From contig CM056550.1 in the NCBI GenBank assembly GCA_029721515.1, positions 21,899,619 to 21,963,618 on the forward strand: DNA of 64,000 nt, in the 5' to 3' direction. The notes beneath the pieces were generated by a model. The model was not told the DNA's origin and made no database searches. It saw nothing but the letters and a program-made list of their open reading frames with translations. The stretch is from Synanceia verrucosa. Its lineage: Eukaryota > Chordata > Actinopteri > Perciformes > Synanceiidae. Both the position numbers and the translations under genes were made by a program. The number at the start of each line of letters is the position of its first letter. Position 1 is the stretch's first letter. Below are positions 1-13,100 of the stretch, one piece after another.

Positions 1-1197
1 ATTGCACTGCAGCCTGGTTCAAGCCAAAGTATTTAATCAACTTAACACTTGCTCTAAGTTTATTGGTTAAACTGCTGCACATCTAGTTCAGTCAAATCAC
101 AAAAAACCTCTGCTCAGACTTGCAAACAATATCTCTGCTGACTCATCTCATGTTTCAAATGTTTTAGCAGCAGATGATTCAGGGCCACTTCATTTGAACA
201 CAACATTTATTCAGTGCTACTTTCAAACCAAAGTCAAGAAACTTCAGATTTAAATCAATTGGTTATGTGACATGTTTCGTTTAGGTCTTCCCAGAGTGCA
301 ACGTGACATCTTAGTCTATGTAAGCTGCGATCAGAGAAGGTTTGCCTGAAATGACTAGTCAAATGTTGTCAATACATTTTTTCCAATTGAATAATCAATC
401 CTTTCAGCACAATGTGAACTTCTGCTACAAGTCTCAGACTAGTAATGAAGGAGTGTCTGGGACAAACAAGAACAACAAACTATTTCACTCTCAGATTTCC
501 ATCTATCTAGTCCGTATCTCAAAGCAATTTCCATTTTTGTTTGCATGCCAGGAGTCTATCCAAATCACATCAGAATGTCAAAGCGCCCCTAAATGGCTCC
601 TTCACTTCCTGCCTCTCCTGTCCTGGAAAACACACACACACACACACACTAATGGGTTGTGGAACGGCTATTTCAAAACTTCATCAGCTAAAATTTAGTG
701 GAGTGAATTCACATTTGGACTTGGCCTTGTAGAACCTATTCTTCTCTTCGCACTGGAAGGCTCTAATTTCCATGATTTATGCTCACAGATAAAACTGTTA
801 AGTGGGGTGATCTGCCAGCTAAACTGCCTGAATCTGAAGCCTTTCCAATTATGCAGGAAATCACGTTAAGGAAAAGGTTACTCCGGCTCTGTGCGCAGTC
901 CTACGAGAATGGCAGCAGTTAATGAGATTGCCTTAATTGAGACAGCAGGGAATAGGAGAGCACGCACCGTCTTAAAAAGCCTGCTAATCAGGTGTCAAGA
1001 ACTTAAGAGTTAAAAATAAATAAATAAATACATGCATCTCTGACATTCTTTACATAATCAAAATAATGGAAATAAGCGTAAAAGCAGAACTACATCAGCT
1101 TTGCCATTTCATACAACATTATCCTGAGCTTAAAGGAACTCGACGCTCCCTTATGTGTGAATGTGATTTACTCTGTGTGGCTGAACAATCCACTTAC
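1..1197 (-). other. dock1: dock1 intron 11 (partial)
   Basis: Non-coding, with a (CA)10 tract at 630-649. No further dock1 exon is visible. Confidence 0.7.
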
Positions 1198-4100
1198 GGC
1201 TGAAATGGGATAAAGTGCTGCTTGTCCTCGTCGTCCATTTTGCCCGTTATGATGTCAGTGACATCCATTACTGTGGAAAAACAAGGAGACGGGGTTAAAA
1301 CATTCTCAAGGCCTGCAGAGCACAGCGCGGCTGTGAAAGAGCTACACTGCACAGCAAGGACGCATCAGGGGATGAAAGAGCCAGCGCTGGCTCTTCTTCA
1401 ATGAGCGCTAATTAAGGCAGAGGCAAGCGATGATGGAAAAAGCACAGTTTGATCCAAGTTCAGGTGAAATAGTGTCAACTGTAATTGCTGTGACCTGCAC
1501 AGCGTCCACAAAAAGGAGATAATAGGAAGGGTCTCTGAAATTAATCTGTCATGCTAAACTTTTTTTATAACATTTTTATGATATAATACAACAAGGCCTA
1601 TCAAAGTCCGAACCAAGGTCCAATCAGGACCCGGTCCATACTTTGTGTTTAGCAATGTGAACAGCAGATAAGAGCAGAGGGAGAGACGCTGAGAGGAGAC
1701 AATTAAATGAATTTACATTTCGTCCAAATTGATGATGGTTCATTATTACTCAAAGCATAACAATTATATCTCCTTGAGCAAAAAGCCAAACACAGCCTGT
1801 GAGCAATTTTGGGCCTTCTGGGAGATGTAGTCGGAGCATAAAGAGAAGGTATACGTCACGGAGCTCAGAGCAGGAAGTGGAGACGATCAAGATTAAAGAG
1901 CAAAACGGACAGATTCTGGAGAAAAAGTGGCGTTTCTCTACCTCTGATAATACAAGAATGGAACAAGGTAAAACCAAATGATTTCTTCATGATGAAATAG
2001 AGAGTCTCTTCTGTAATTTGAGCTATTCAGTGTTTTCAGAGTCATAGTACAAAATATTCTCTGGGTCTGGGCAAAAAATGCTGGCACAAGGTACTTTCTG
2101 ATTTATAAAACGACTGGCACTCAGAGAGTTAACTGAGGGCATTAACTGGTCAAAATACATACTGTTGATTAATGGTTTGTTAATTATTAAATATAACGTC
2201 CCAGTCCAGTTAATCAGTAACAGTGTACGGAAATCTAAGAAATTTTATGTAAGAAATTGTTTAAAAAAAAGAAAAAAAAAGTTTCTAAAAAACACAATGC
2301 ATGAATATTTTTGCTATTTCCAGAGCTCATTTCAAAGCCGGACACAAAAACAGGAAACACATTCTTGAACTGGCTCCAACTGAAGCAAACGCTAGGCCAA
2401 ATATCCCCAGACTGGAGCTGGTGTGACACCACCTTTACTCTGTTACGATCCAGGCCAAATGATAAACTTATGATGTATTAGAGTATAAAAAAAAAAAAAA
2501 AAAAAATCAGGCCCTCCATCATGCTGTGTACAGCCACAGCAATGATGATGTCTAAAGATAAGCAGTCATAAATCAGGCTGTCATTTACCTTCTCTTCAAG
2601 TGGCGTTGGGTAAAAAGGCAGTGAAAGAGGGGTATTATTTTCTCTGCTGGAGAGCTGTGGGCAAAATGCCAATCTAATTAGTTTACGCCTGGCGGCTTGC
2701 CAACAGGAGATAAATCAAACTAAAATTCTTCTTTCACTTTAGCTGGATATCTATGAATTTTCACTAAATATATTTAGGCAAAGAGTCATAAGGCAAAGTA
2801 AGAAGTTTTGTTCTCCTGCACATATTCAAACAAGAGCCACAGCGAGGAAGTTCTGAGATAATCAGTGGTTTTCACGAGGTAACCTCTGTGCCTTGCAGCT
2901 ATTTGGGACAGCAGGTATCACTGAGTCTCTGTGTGCTCTGCTTCACCTGCCACTCCAAAGGGTCTTCTCAGGCCTGAAGTCAGCTTCTTGGTGTTGTTGT
3001 CTCGTAGCTCCATGCGTCCCACTCTCACAATCTGACATACAAAGCTGATCTTCTCTCTCTTCAGATCTTCACTGCCTAAGTCCTGAAGGAGGAAAAAAGA
3101 AAGATATAATAATGACTTACAACGACAGAGAAATACAAGTTGTATATTGAAAACCCTGGAAAAAGGATCTGCCGTGGCAGCATCAGATCGATTAGCAGCA
3201 CGTTCTCGGGTGAAGATGAGTTTGAGTCGAGGGCAAAACTCCCCGACAAATTGCTTCAACATCTGTGATTGTGTTCAGAGATTCATTTCCTGTGGGCAAT
3301 ACCTTCCAAAACTAGCAGAGTGCTCCCAGCAGGCACTCGCTGACCCTGCCACCCCTGGGCTTCCATTAGATAGAGGTGACTGCCTCCTTGGTAAATACAT
3401 ACAGTGAGCCCAGCGCTTTGTAAGAGAGCTTAACAAATACAGGCTCCGCAAACAGGCTCCCACATGTCTCATATCATGGCTGGATAAACAGCGACACAGA
3501 AACACAGGGACACAAGCAAACACTCACCGTGAAGACGGCCCGTAGATTATGAAGCTGGTCTATGTCTTTCACCAGACCTGAGCTTGACCATTTCACCAGG
3601 TAGTTTTCACTGCGCAAGAGAGATGACACACACAAATAAAGCATCTATGACTCACTGAATTAAAGCAATCAGCTGGGTTGAATTAACTATTATTATTGCT
3701 GTTATATATATCATTCGCTTCAGAGCTGCAGAAGCATGGATGTTAATCCAGACACAGAGAAACAATCCTCAACTGAGCTGCTCTACTTGTGATAATTTGC
3801 AGTCACAATCCTGAAACAATAGCAAATCCCTGGGAAGAGCGCCGGGCTTGTTCTGGTCATGTTCTTGCATGGTGTGTGTGTGTGTGTGTTAAGTCTACAC
3901 TGAATAGTTCAAAGCACTGAAGCTTCATTCATATTTTTATACTATTTGTAGAATCAGACTCTAGTGGTGGCTGCGGAGGATCATTGTGATCAAAACATTC
4001 CCGATGGCTCCACAGAGCGCTTTATTGCCCACATGTAAAAACGTATTTTAAATAATAATAATAATAATAATAATTTCATCTATTGAAATACTCCGCTTCA

Positions 4101-7100
4101 ATCCATATTGAAGCTTTTCAAAAACATTTTCACTGAGATTAAAAAAAAAGTCTCCTGCTTGCAGCACATAAAGGGAGACATATTAACGTCTGCTTTCACC
4201 ATAAATTACATTTATGTAACCACAATAACACAAAAACTCATATTTGTCTGGAACCATGAGATCATAAAAAATATGACAGACATTCAAAGCTTCATTCGAA
4301 AACCTCAACAGAAGCTTCAGATGTAAAAAAAAAAATAACATTTGGTAAAGCTGCTGTGTGTAATTGCAGATACTTGTTGATGGTTCTGGAAAGTCACAAA
4401 CATCAAAGTTGTCTGTGTGTATTATCTGATCCATAAAGACCACGTGATTTAGAAATGCCAACTGTATTTGTCCTGTCATGATTGCTATGTGTGAGCTACA
4501 TTGAGCTGTGACAGTATTAATTTTTTATTTCAGCAGTGATAAAGCACCCAATTAACGCGGTATGGCAGTTTACCGTGGTACCCCACGATCGCCAACCCTG
4601 CTACCCCCACAATCACCGCAACCCCACTGATCGCTCCTTGTCCTCTGGCATGTGCACAAATGGGCGTCACAGTGTTCGGCTTTGTAACAAGATTTGCAGT
4701 TATCGTTGAACAAAATCAAGTCAACAGAGCAGTGTGAACAACTATGGACAGTAGTAGTACATAAGAGGGTCTGCTATAAGCACTTAATATTGAAATTGGA
4801 GTCTGATTGTTTATGCAATGCTTCTGTCTTTTATGCCTATGTATTATGTGTGTATATATTCAATTTAATCATGAGAAGTACTGAAACCTCGAAATAATTA
4901 ATAATAATATGAATACAAAACAACCCCCACCCCTTAGTGTTAATGGACTGGCCCGCTGACGAGCTGCAGTGTGAAAAGTTTTGTTTCTCCGTCTAGCTTT
5001 AAAAACAGGATGTTGCTGTTTATATTTCATATCAAACACCATGTGCACTCCTGCAACTTCCAGCAGCAAATATATAGAGATATATATTTTTATTATTTTA
5101 ATATATTGTGGTGATGACAGTAACGAGCTCAACAACACGGTAGGCATCACATGACCACAGTATTGCAGTGATGTGGTTATCCTCCCAGCCCTAGAGCTAC
5201 AGTCAAATGCAGAACAAATGTGCATAGTTCAGACCGTGACTGAATCATGTTTACTATTGTCTACTAGCAACAATAGAGGTAAAAGACAAAACTGAAATAA
5301 AATACAAAAAGCAAATGAGGAACTGCAATATGAGTGAGGAAAGAGAAGAAAGACAGCGTAACAGAGAGGGTGGGCGGTAACTCGTGGGTCTACCTGATGA
5401 ACTTGGACTCCACTGGGTCGTAGAGTGACATGAGCACCTCTGCGTCCTCACCGATCTTACACACCACGTTCTTCAGAGTCACGAAGAGGGCAAAGGCTGG
5501 TGTGGAGGCAAACTTCGCTTGCCTGGTCAGATCAATATTCTGCTTCTGAGACTGGAAAAAAGAGATATCGCATTCAATATTGGGCATTCTTCCACAGCTT
5601 TCTGTCATATGCAGGCAGAGCTCAGGCCTGTGGCGTTTAGACAATGAATCCAGGGGAAGATCCAAGGGATGCCATGTGAAAGGAGATACTGTGCGTGGGT
5701 GCGGTTAGCAACAGCACACCCACGGGAAAAGTGAACGTCAGCGACTGCCCCTGCCTTTTTCTAAAACTTCACAAGTTCAGAAGCAAGATTCAACAATGTC
5801 TAGAAATCCATCAGAATTCATACTAATGTATTCTGTTCTCACTGGGATAAAAAGCCATTCATAATAGTCGCTTGATCTGCAGAACTGCATCTGCAGTAAA
5901 AAGGACTCATTCCTTGGATGCCCTTCAAAAAATAAGCTGAGGCCACATCATTAATATTTATCAGGTTGACCTGGACACTTTCTTATTGCCCATGCATATG
6001 CAAGAAAGACCTCTGGATGAGAAGGTCAAGGAAGATGAGACCACATAACTGCAGGGCGCTTGGCGTCTGACACTCCTACATACTGCCAACTGACACTCAG
6101 GTGAGGGATGCCACCGATAAGCCAAGTAAAATAGACAGGGAATCTGGCTGAGTTCCTGACTCTCTGTACAGACAGTCAAGCCTTTTTTTTTTTGTATCAG
6201 CAGCTGCCCCATTTTCAGACTTCTATCCTGAATTTGTGCAAAACTCCATTTTAGGTTGAACTTTTTTCCCATGAAATGCACTTGTGCCTATTTGTTTGCT
6301 CTTATAGACTGTGCAGGACAAAGTTCTGAAGCAGGGTGTCTATTGTCATAATTAAATGTACACAAACACACAGCTACACTGCAAAAATGGGTGTCTAAAA
6401 AGAACGATAAAACACTAAATCTGAGGAAAAAAAGTACTCAAAACAAGTGAAATTATCTGTCCATGCAGCGAGATAATTTCACTTGACGTGATTTTGCGAG
6501 CACACAGGATTTGGTGGCATTTAGTGGTGTGATTGCAAATTGCACCATGGTTTTGCAGTGTGTCTGAATTACGGTGGCCTTCACAGAACAAAAGGATTCT
6601 CTCTAGAACCGGTGTTTGGTTTGTCCATTCTGGGCAACTACAGAAACATGTTGGCCTCTGTGAGGAAGACCTGCTCCCTGTGTAGAAATAAAGCTCATTC
6701 TAAGCTAACAAAAGTTAAGTTTCAGGTCATTAAACACCCATGAACACAGCTGTGAATATAATATTCCAATTCTGCTAATAAATCACCCAAAGTGCTACAT
6801 GCATGCACTTTATGGGATCACAAAAATCGTTTTGATGTTATTGTTCGTAGAGATCGAGACAACAGTATGGAGGAAGTCTGTCTGGAATGAAGACAAACGA
6901 GGGGTCATCTGAAACAGTTGTCTTATATGAGGAGCGGCGATTACCTTTCTACCTGCTCTTTTTTCTTAATACAAACGCTCTAACTGAGATTAAATGAGCC
7001 AGAAAAAGTGTGACCACATTCAGATCACACTGCATCAATTTACAGTGTGTGCTGTTACTCATCTTTGACATATAGTCTGGAGTAAAAAAAAAACAAAAAA

Positions 7101-10100
7101 AAAAAACAAGAACTTAGTTGCACTTGTGTAAAAATGTCCAGGAGGCACATTCACCTTCTCCTCCTGAATCCGGTCCTCGATCTGTTTGGAGGCCGCCTCG
7201 TGTGCTCTGAACAGGCTGATGGTGCTGGTGAGGTCTGGGTCCAGTATGTTTCCATCTTTGTCTCTGACCACCAGATCCAGATCCAAGTACCTTGCATAAA
7301 AATGTCAGAATTGAGTACAGTAAGAGAAAAGAGGAAACATTAACTGCACTATACTACTTTGTCTCATTTTCTCCTACTAAAACATTTCCTCATCTTCACC
7401 GTCTTCTTTCAAAACTCCCCTACTTTGCTCAGCGCTTTCTTCTAAACGCAGACGGACCACAGCATGGTGCCAACATGCAGTCAATATATTTCATCAACTC
7501 ATCATTCCCTGCTTCTGCAGGCCATTTCTCTACCTGGCCATAGGTTTTAAGTTTTATCACAAGAGAAAGGAGCTTCACAATTTTTTATTTTCAACCGATT
7601 TTCTCGGCCCACTGTGGAGCTGTCACCTCATGATGGAACACAGTACAGTTTGCTGAAGCTACATCTCACCAGTTTGTCCTCAAGCTAAGTGATGACCTGT
7701 CATTTTCTATTGACTGACACTGCTGACCCGTTCCAACAAGAGACAGATCTGAGGATAGAGGGATATGAACTGAGGGGAGGAGAGGACGAGGCTTAAAGGC
7801 CTTTAAAGGCCTGATCCTCACTTGTTGCCGTAGTCTATCTTGGAGGTGACTTTCTGCTTGAGCTCACTGAGCTCGTCCTGTGGGAGAGTGCCGGACAGGA
7901 TCTGGGAACGCCATTCGATGAGGTCGTAGATCATGTCACGAACAGAGTTGAACATCTCACGTTTGTCCCCCTGACAGCAGAAACAGACGAACATGAACAG
8001 CTTCAAACGTCCAAGCGCTCCTGTGTCCTAACTGTTCATGCAGGCAGGTCACACATCTAGGAGCCTGACCAGTACTGACACTCACTATTAATACACATAT
8101 ATAAATAAATCCCCACTTCATACAACACACTTTATACAAAAATTCACACACAAAATTTAACAAACACTTGACATGAAATGATAATATTAATAATAATAAT
8201 AATAATAACAATCCAGTGGAACAAAACATAAAAATATAATAAAAAAAATTTAATTAATAATATATACCATATGATCAAAGACAACAAAATTTTTAAAAAT
8301 AATGTTGTTAAAAATCAAATACAAATTAATATAATATAATAATAGAGTCAATCATTAATAAAAAAAAAAAAATAAAACAAAATATATTTAACTAACTATT
8401 AAGAGAAAACAATACAGTCTTTTTTAAAGTTTTACATTATGGCATGCATACATTTTTTTTTTTAATCACATCTGATGTGAATATGTGTGTGTGCCTTGCT
8501 TACCACATATAAGTCCCTCCATATGGTAGCCCACTCCCTCAGCGTAGTGGTCACCTCCTGAACCAGAGGCAGCTCAGTGGGAATGACCGTCTCCTTTTGT
8601 CTGCAGTGACAGAGATCAAAGTTCAAACACTAAGTCTTTTTCCTCTCCACATCTAGACACCATCATTATCAAACACGCTGCCTGTTATCAAAGTCAATTT
8701 TCATTCAGATGTTATAATTCTATGAAAAATATGTTCCTAGGTTCTCAGCTGAACTGAAAGACCCTGAAGTGTTAAGGTTTTATTTTTCTTTTTGTGTGGT
8801 TTAAGTTAAATCAAAGAAGACAGATCAAAAGAAAACTGTGCCACAAGTTGTGCAACAATAAAGCCACATGTCACATGTTATCAACCACAGACCTCTACAC
8901 TGACACCACCTCTGAGGCCGTCTACATGTAACTACATTCTATTACGTTTCTCAGTAGGTCAGAAAATAAGTTGGGAGAACGATTTCTCTTCTATTTCCTA
9001 TTGGATTTTTATTGTCATCTCCAGTTCGATGCATTTTCAGCCAAGATAATTATGTCACAATATTTACTGACATGGGGTTGAGCGGTATGATGTATATACC
9101 GTTTGGTTACAGGATTATCAGATTATTTCAACAGGGCGTTTATTTTAGTTTGCTTAAAAACACAAATTCTGTGACATTTCTAAAATGATATTACTGTATA
9201 GTGTTATACACTGACTCTGTAATGATATATATTATAACACAGTTAATTTCTTACCCTGGAAAGATAAAATACTACATATTGTATCAGATGATTCTGTCAG
9301 CCCCTTCTAGTAACATAGTCAATAAAAATTAATTAACGTGTAAATGCAATGAAAGCAGAAGCCAGCTCGTTGCCTGTGAAACATAAACCATGTCAGTCAA
9401 AAGTGGAAGTGGACGAGTACTAACCCACAGCCCTCGACAGTGGCTTCTTTCAGGTGTATATAGCAAGCAGGAAATATTCCCTAGAAGAGGAAGAGACCAG
9501 ATAGTAGACAACATTACAGTGGAGAACAACATAAACCAGAAGCTGTAAAATGTCACCTTTTAGTAACAGAGAAGAGTGTGTGAAACCTTTGACAGTGGCC
9601 ACTCACCTTTTTGGATTTTCTCCTCAGCCTATGCCCTCTGAACCAGTCTAACAAAGAACAGAGTCATGTTACTTTACAGTATGCTACACAATAAGTATTA
9701 GGGATGCACCAATATTAAAGTCCAGTTTGACTCCCTCAACATACAGAACTAATGTGAGAAAGTTTGGATCATAAATTAAGGTGACCAGATTTATGAAATT
9801 GAAATCCAGGTCATTTCCAACTCAAAGATTATAATACTACCGTAATAACTGTTGTTGTGTTCAACATGCTCGCTCACACTTTGTGCTTCCTGCCCTGCTA
9901 CCGTAATAACTGTTCTCGTCAGCACAAAATATTTTTTTTTTCTCAATTATAAAATGCTGAAATCTGGGACATTTTCGGGAACAACTTTATCCAGGGACTG
10001 GTCATCCAAAACACGGACTGTCTCTGGAAATCAGACGTCTGGTCACCTTATCATAATTACGAAAAACAACCACAACTGACATTTTTTTCTCCTCTTCACA

Positions 10101-13100
10101 CTGTCGCTGCCCAAACAAATACCACACCTTTCTCCCAACACACAAACAGCAATTAGATGGATATAAATGGTTGTTCAGTTGTTGTGTTGGTTGTTAATAT
10201 CAGCCCAATTTTACATTTTCGGACCGATGTGTTAAACAAACAGTAGGAAAATTTGACGAAATAAAAATAGTACTAGGGATGACAGGAAAATAATGTTGAA
10301 CCCTGGCGTGTCAGCTGTGATCGTGCGTGTCATCAGTTCTCACCTTCATGTGTCTCAAGTATGTGCACCGTGTCTCCAATCTGCAGCGACAGCTCCTCCT
10401 CTCCCCGGGCATCATAGTTATAGATTGCTGGAGAAAGATGAGAGGGGGAAATGTAAGAGGAAGGGATATTACAGAAGCTGGGGAAAAAAAGGTCAATAAA
10501 GCGCTGTGCTCCCTTGTGGGTCTAATTGTGTGCCATAGCAATGTGTAGTAGAGGCATCATCACACATCCACAGGATGTCCACCCACACAGTCTAACACTG
10601 TGATGGTCGGGCCTGGCACCGTCACTGCTGAAATATCAACACTATTCTACCAGCCACCAATAATTACGGAGAACAACCAAAATAACAATAATGCCGGTAG
10701 AAAACAGATTTGCTAAGGATTACAGGATGAAGACAGAGAGAATGAAATACCACACATGTCCTGATTTTCTTAAAGTAAGCAGGTTCTCTGTCTGCATTGT
10801 TTGTTTGCTAAATGAACAGGAATCAATAGAGCACATTCCCATAAATCACCAACAGTGAGTTAAACAAAGTTCCCACAGGGAAAATTGTGCTAATAATTAA
10901 TTTAAGCACAATGGGTATAATTTAGCAACAACAAAACCAACAGTTTTGACTTTGCTTAAAAGCCCACAGGACCATCTGAAAGGATGAATGCATATAAACT
11001 CCATAATATCAGTGGGAAAATGATAATTCAGACACATCTTTTACATATTTGCCTTTTACTTCAACTTGCAGATGTAGCAGCACATTGCAGGCTACCCTCC
11101 ATGTCCTGTCAGCTCCGGCAGGACGTCAAGGTCATGTTGAAACGATAAAATCCTGACTGGTGCCACTAGTTTCCTCATTGAGTGAGAGGTGAACATTATG
11201 TGGCCGTCAATCCAACCGAGACCGACACCGATCTTTGAGAAATCTTACAAGGATTCTCACGCTAGCACACAAAACCTTCACACAACCTATACGCTGACAG
11301 AATGACAGGTGGCCCTGACGACGACGACGGTGTTCATTTTGAGAGGGCATCTGAAGGGAAGTGTGTGTGTGTGTGTGTGTGTCCTGCTGGGTACTTGGAC
11401 AGAGATCTCCAGAGGTAAATGATGACTTCATTAAGAAGGACCCTCCCCTGCAGGCACTGGAACCTTCCCAGCTTGCTACTGGTGTGTCCACTGTTTTCTC
11501 CCATCATCTCCACCATCAGGGGAGATGATTATATTTCATTACCATATCAGACAGGTGGCACACAGCCACATTGATTTTTCTTAACATTTTGCTCTTAAGT
11601 TGTTATGTGTGCCACTTATGCTACTGGAGTGAAATGGCTTAATGTATTCTTCACCCACACAGGAGTCTATCCTGTAACAGATCATCTGACAGTGAGTGAA
11701 ATTTTGTGGGTTTTTTTTTTACTATTGGTCAAAAAAAAAAAAAAAAAAAAGTCAAAGTGAAAAATGTCACATCAGTAACAAAAGTTGCTCTTACTACAAA
11801 GAATACCAATTACGTGAATATACGTCAGCCACAGAAGAGCTCAGACAACCTTGTGAGACTACGACTGAGTTATCAAAGCAGTATAAAATATATAAAAAGG
11901 TAAAAAGAGGCCACAGATGTACAAGCTGAATGACTGATCACCACAGTTAGCTGGCAAGAGGAAACGTCTGAACAATAATGACGACATACGCAAAATAGAG
12001 GAAGATCAAGGTCAAGTAGATCATTCTCCAACACTGACTTTTAAAGAAATTTAAAGGGATGCTTGCCTGACACCATCATGGCATTAGAGCTACAACTAAC
12101 AATTATTCTGATAGTCGACTAATCTATTGACTATCTAAACGATTAGACGACTAATAGGATTATGAAGCCCACACTTGTTCTGTGGCTCTTATTTAGGCAT
12201 GTTCTAACTAACAATAAAGATGATAAAGATGACTATGTTCATTGAGAAATATTTATGAACTGTGCTGCTCATTAGGCTGCTACAAAAGTAAAAATAACTC
12301 TGTTAAACTTCTGTCCATTTAAAAGCAAGGACAGGCAAAGAGCTGATAAAAATAAAGCATAATTTTTAAGTAAACAAAGGAAACTCAAAATAGCAGCAAT
12401 AAGAGCAAACAAAACAACCCCAAAGCTATGGAGCTTCCTCAAAAATAAAAGCACATTTTGTGTACTTTATCCTTCAAGTGTCCCACATGCCTCCAGTGTT
12501 GAGCTAGTTACTGAAAAATTTTAACTAGTTACTATTACTAGTTACTTCATTCAAAAAGTAACTCAATAACTTTGCTTACGACTAACACCAAAAAGTAACG
12601 TGTTACTGTTAAAAGTAACGATTTAAATTCTGACTTGGAGCTTGGAAATTCCAACATTCTGGTACCACCTGAACGCACCATGAGTTGAATCACTCAAACG
12701 CTGGGCTCCTAATGATGCAGCAGTGACATTAATCCTCTGTTTTATCGGCGATGTTTGCCTCATTATGCAGGTAAGTGGGGGGGGGACAGATCAGTGTCTC
12801 TATGAATCTGAAGGGGACATGTCCCTCCCTGTCCATAGAGACATCTGAGAGCATGAATGAAAGTCACAGTGATGCGTTTCTATTAATAAATTGTTGCTGC
12901 CCATCACTGCATGCCTCCACTTTAAATGCTGCAGCATCTATGTGCTGCATGTAGAGCATGTTAGCTGTGTATTTGACGTGTTTAGGGAGAAATGGTCCCA
13001 GACTTTGGATCTTTTAGCTCATGATGTTGTTGCCGTGGTCCTAGCGATTTCTCTCTTGTCACTGGTCGCGCCGACTCACGCATGTTCGTCACGAGCGGTG

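Larger units (their letters stand above)
5552..7154 (-). other. dock1: dock1 intron 7
   Basis: Includes a truncated CACTGCAAAA-type element (from 6377) and a teleost-type interspersed repeat (about 6495-6760). The rest is unremarkable. Confidence 0.75.
7291..9424 (-). other. dock1: dock1 introns 6, 5 and 4
   Basis: Introns at 7291-7821, 7971-8503 and 8601-9424. Intron 5 is extremely AT-rich with an AAT tract (8181-8209). Intron 4 has an AT-rich stretch near 9080-9240 resembling common fish repeats. No coding sequence apart from the listed exons 5 and 6 was seen. Confidence 0.7.
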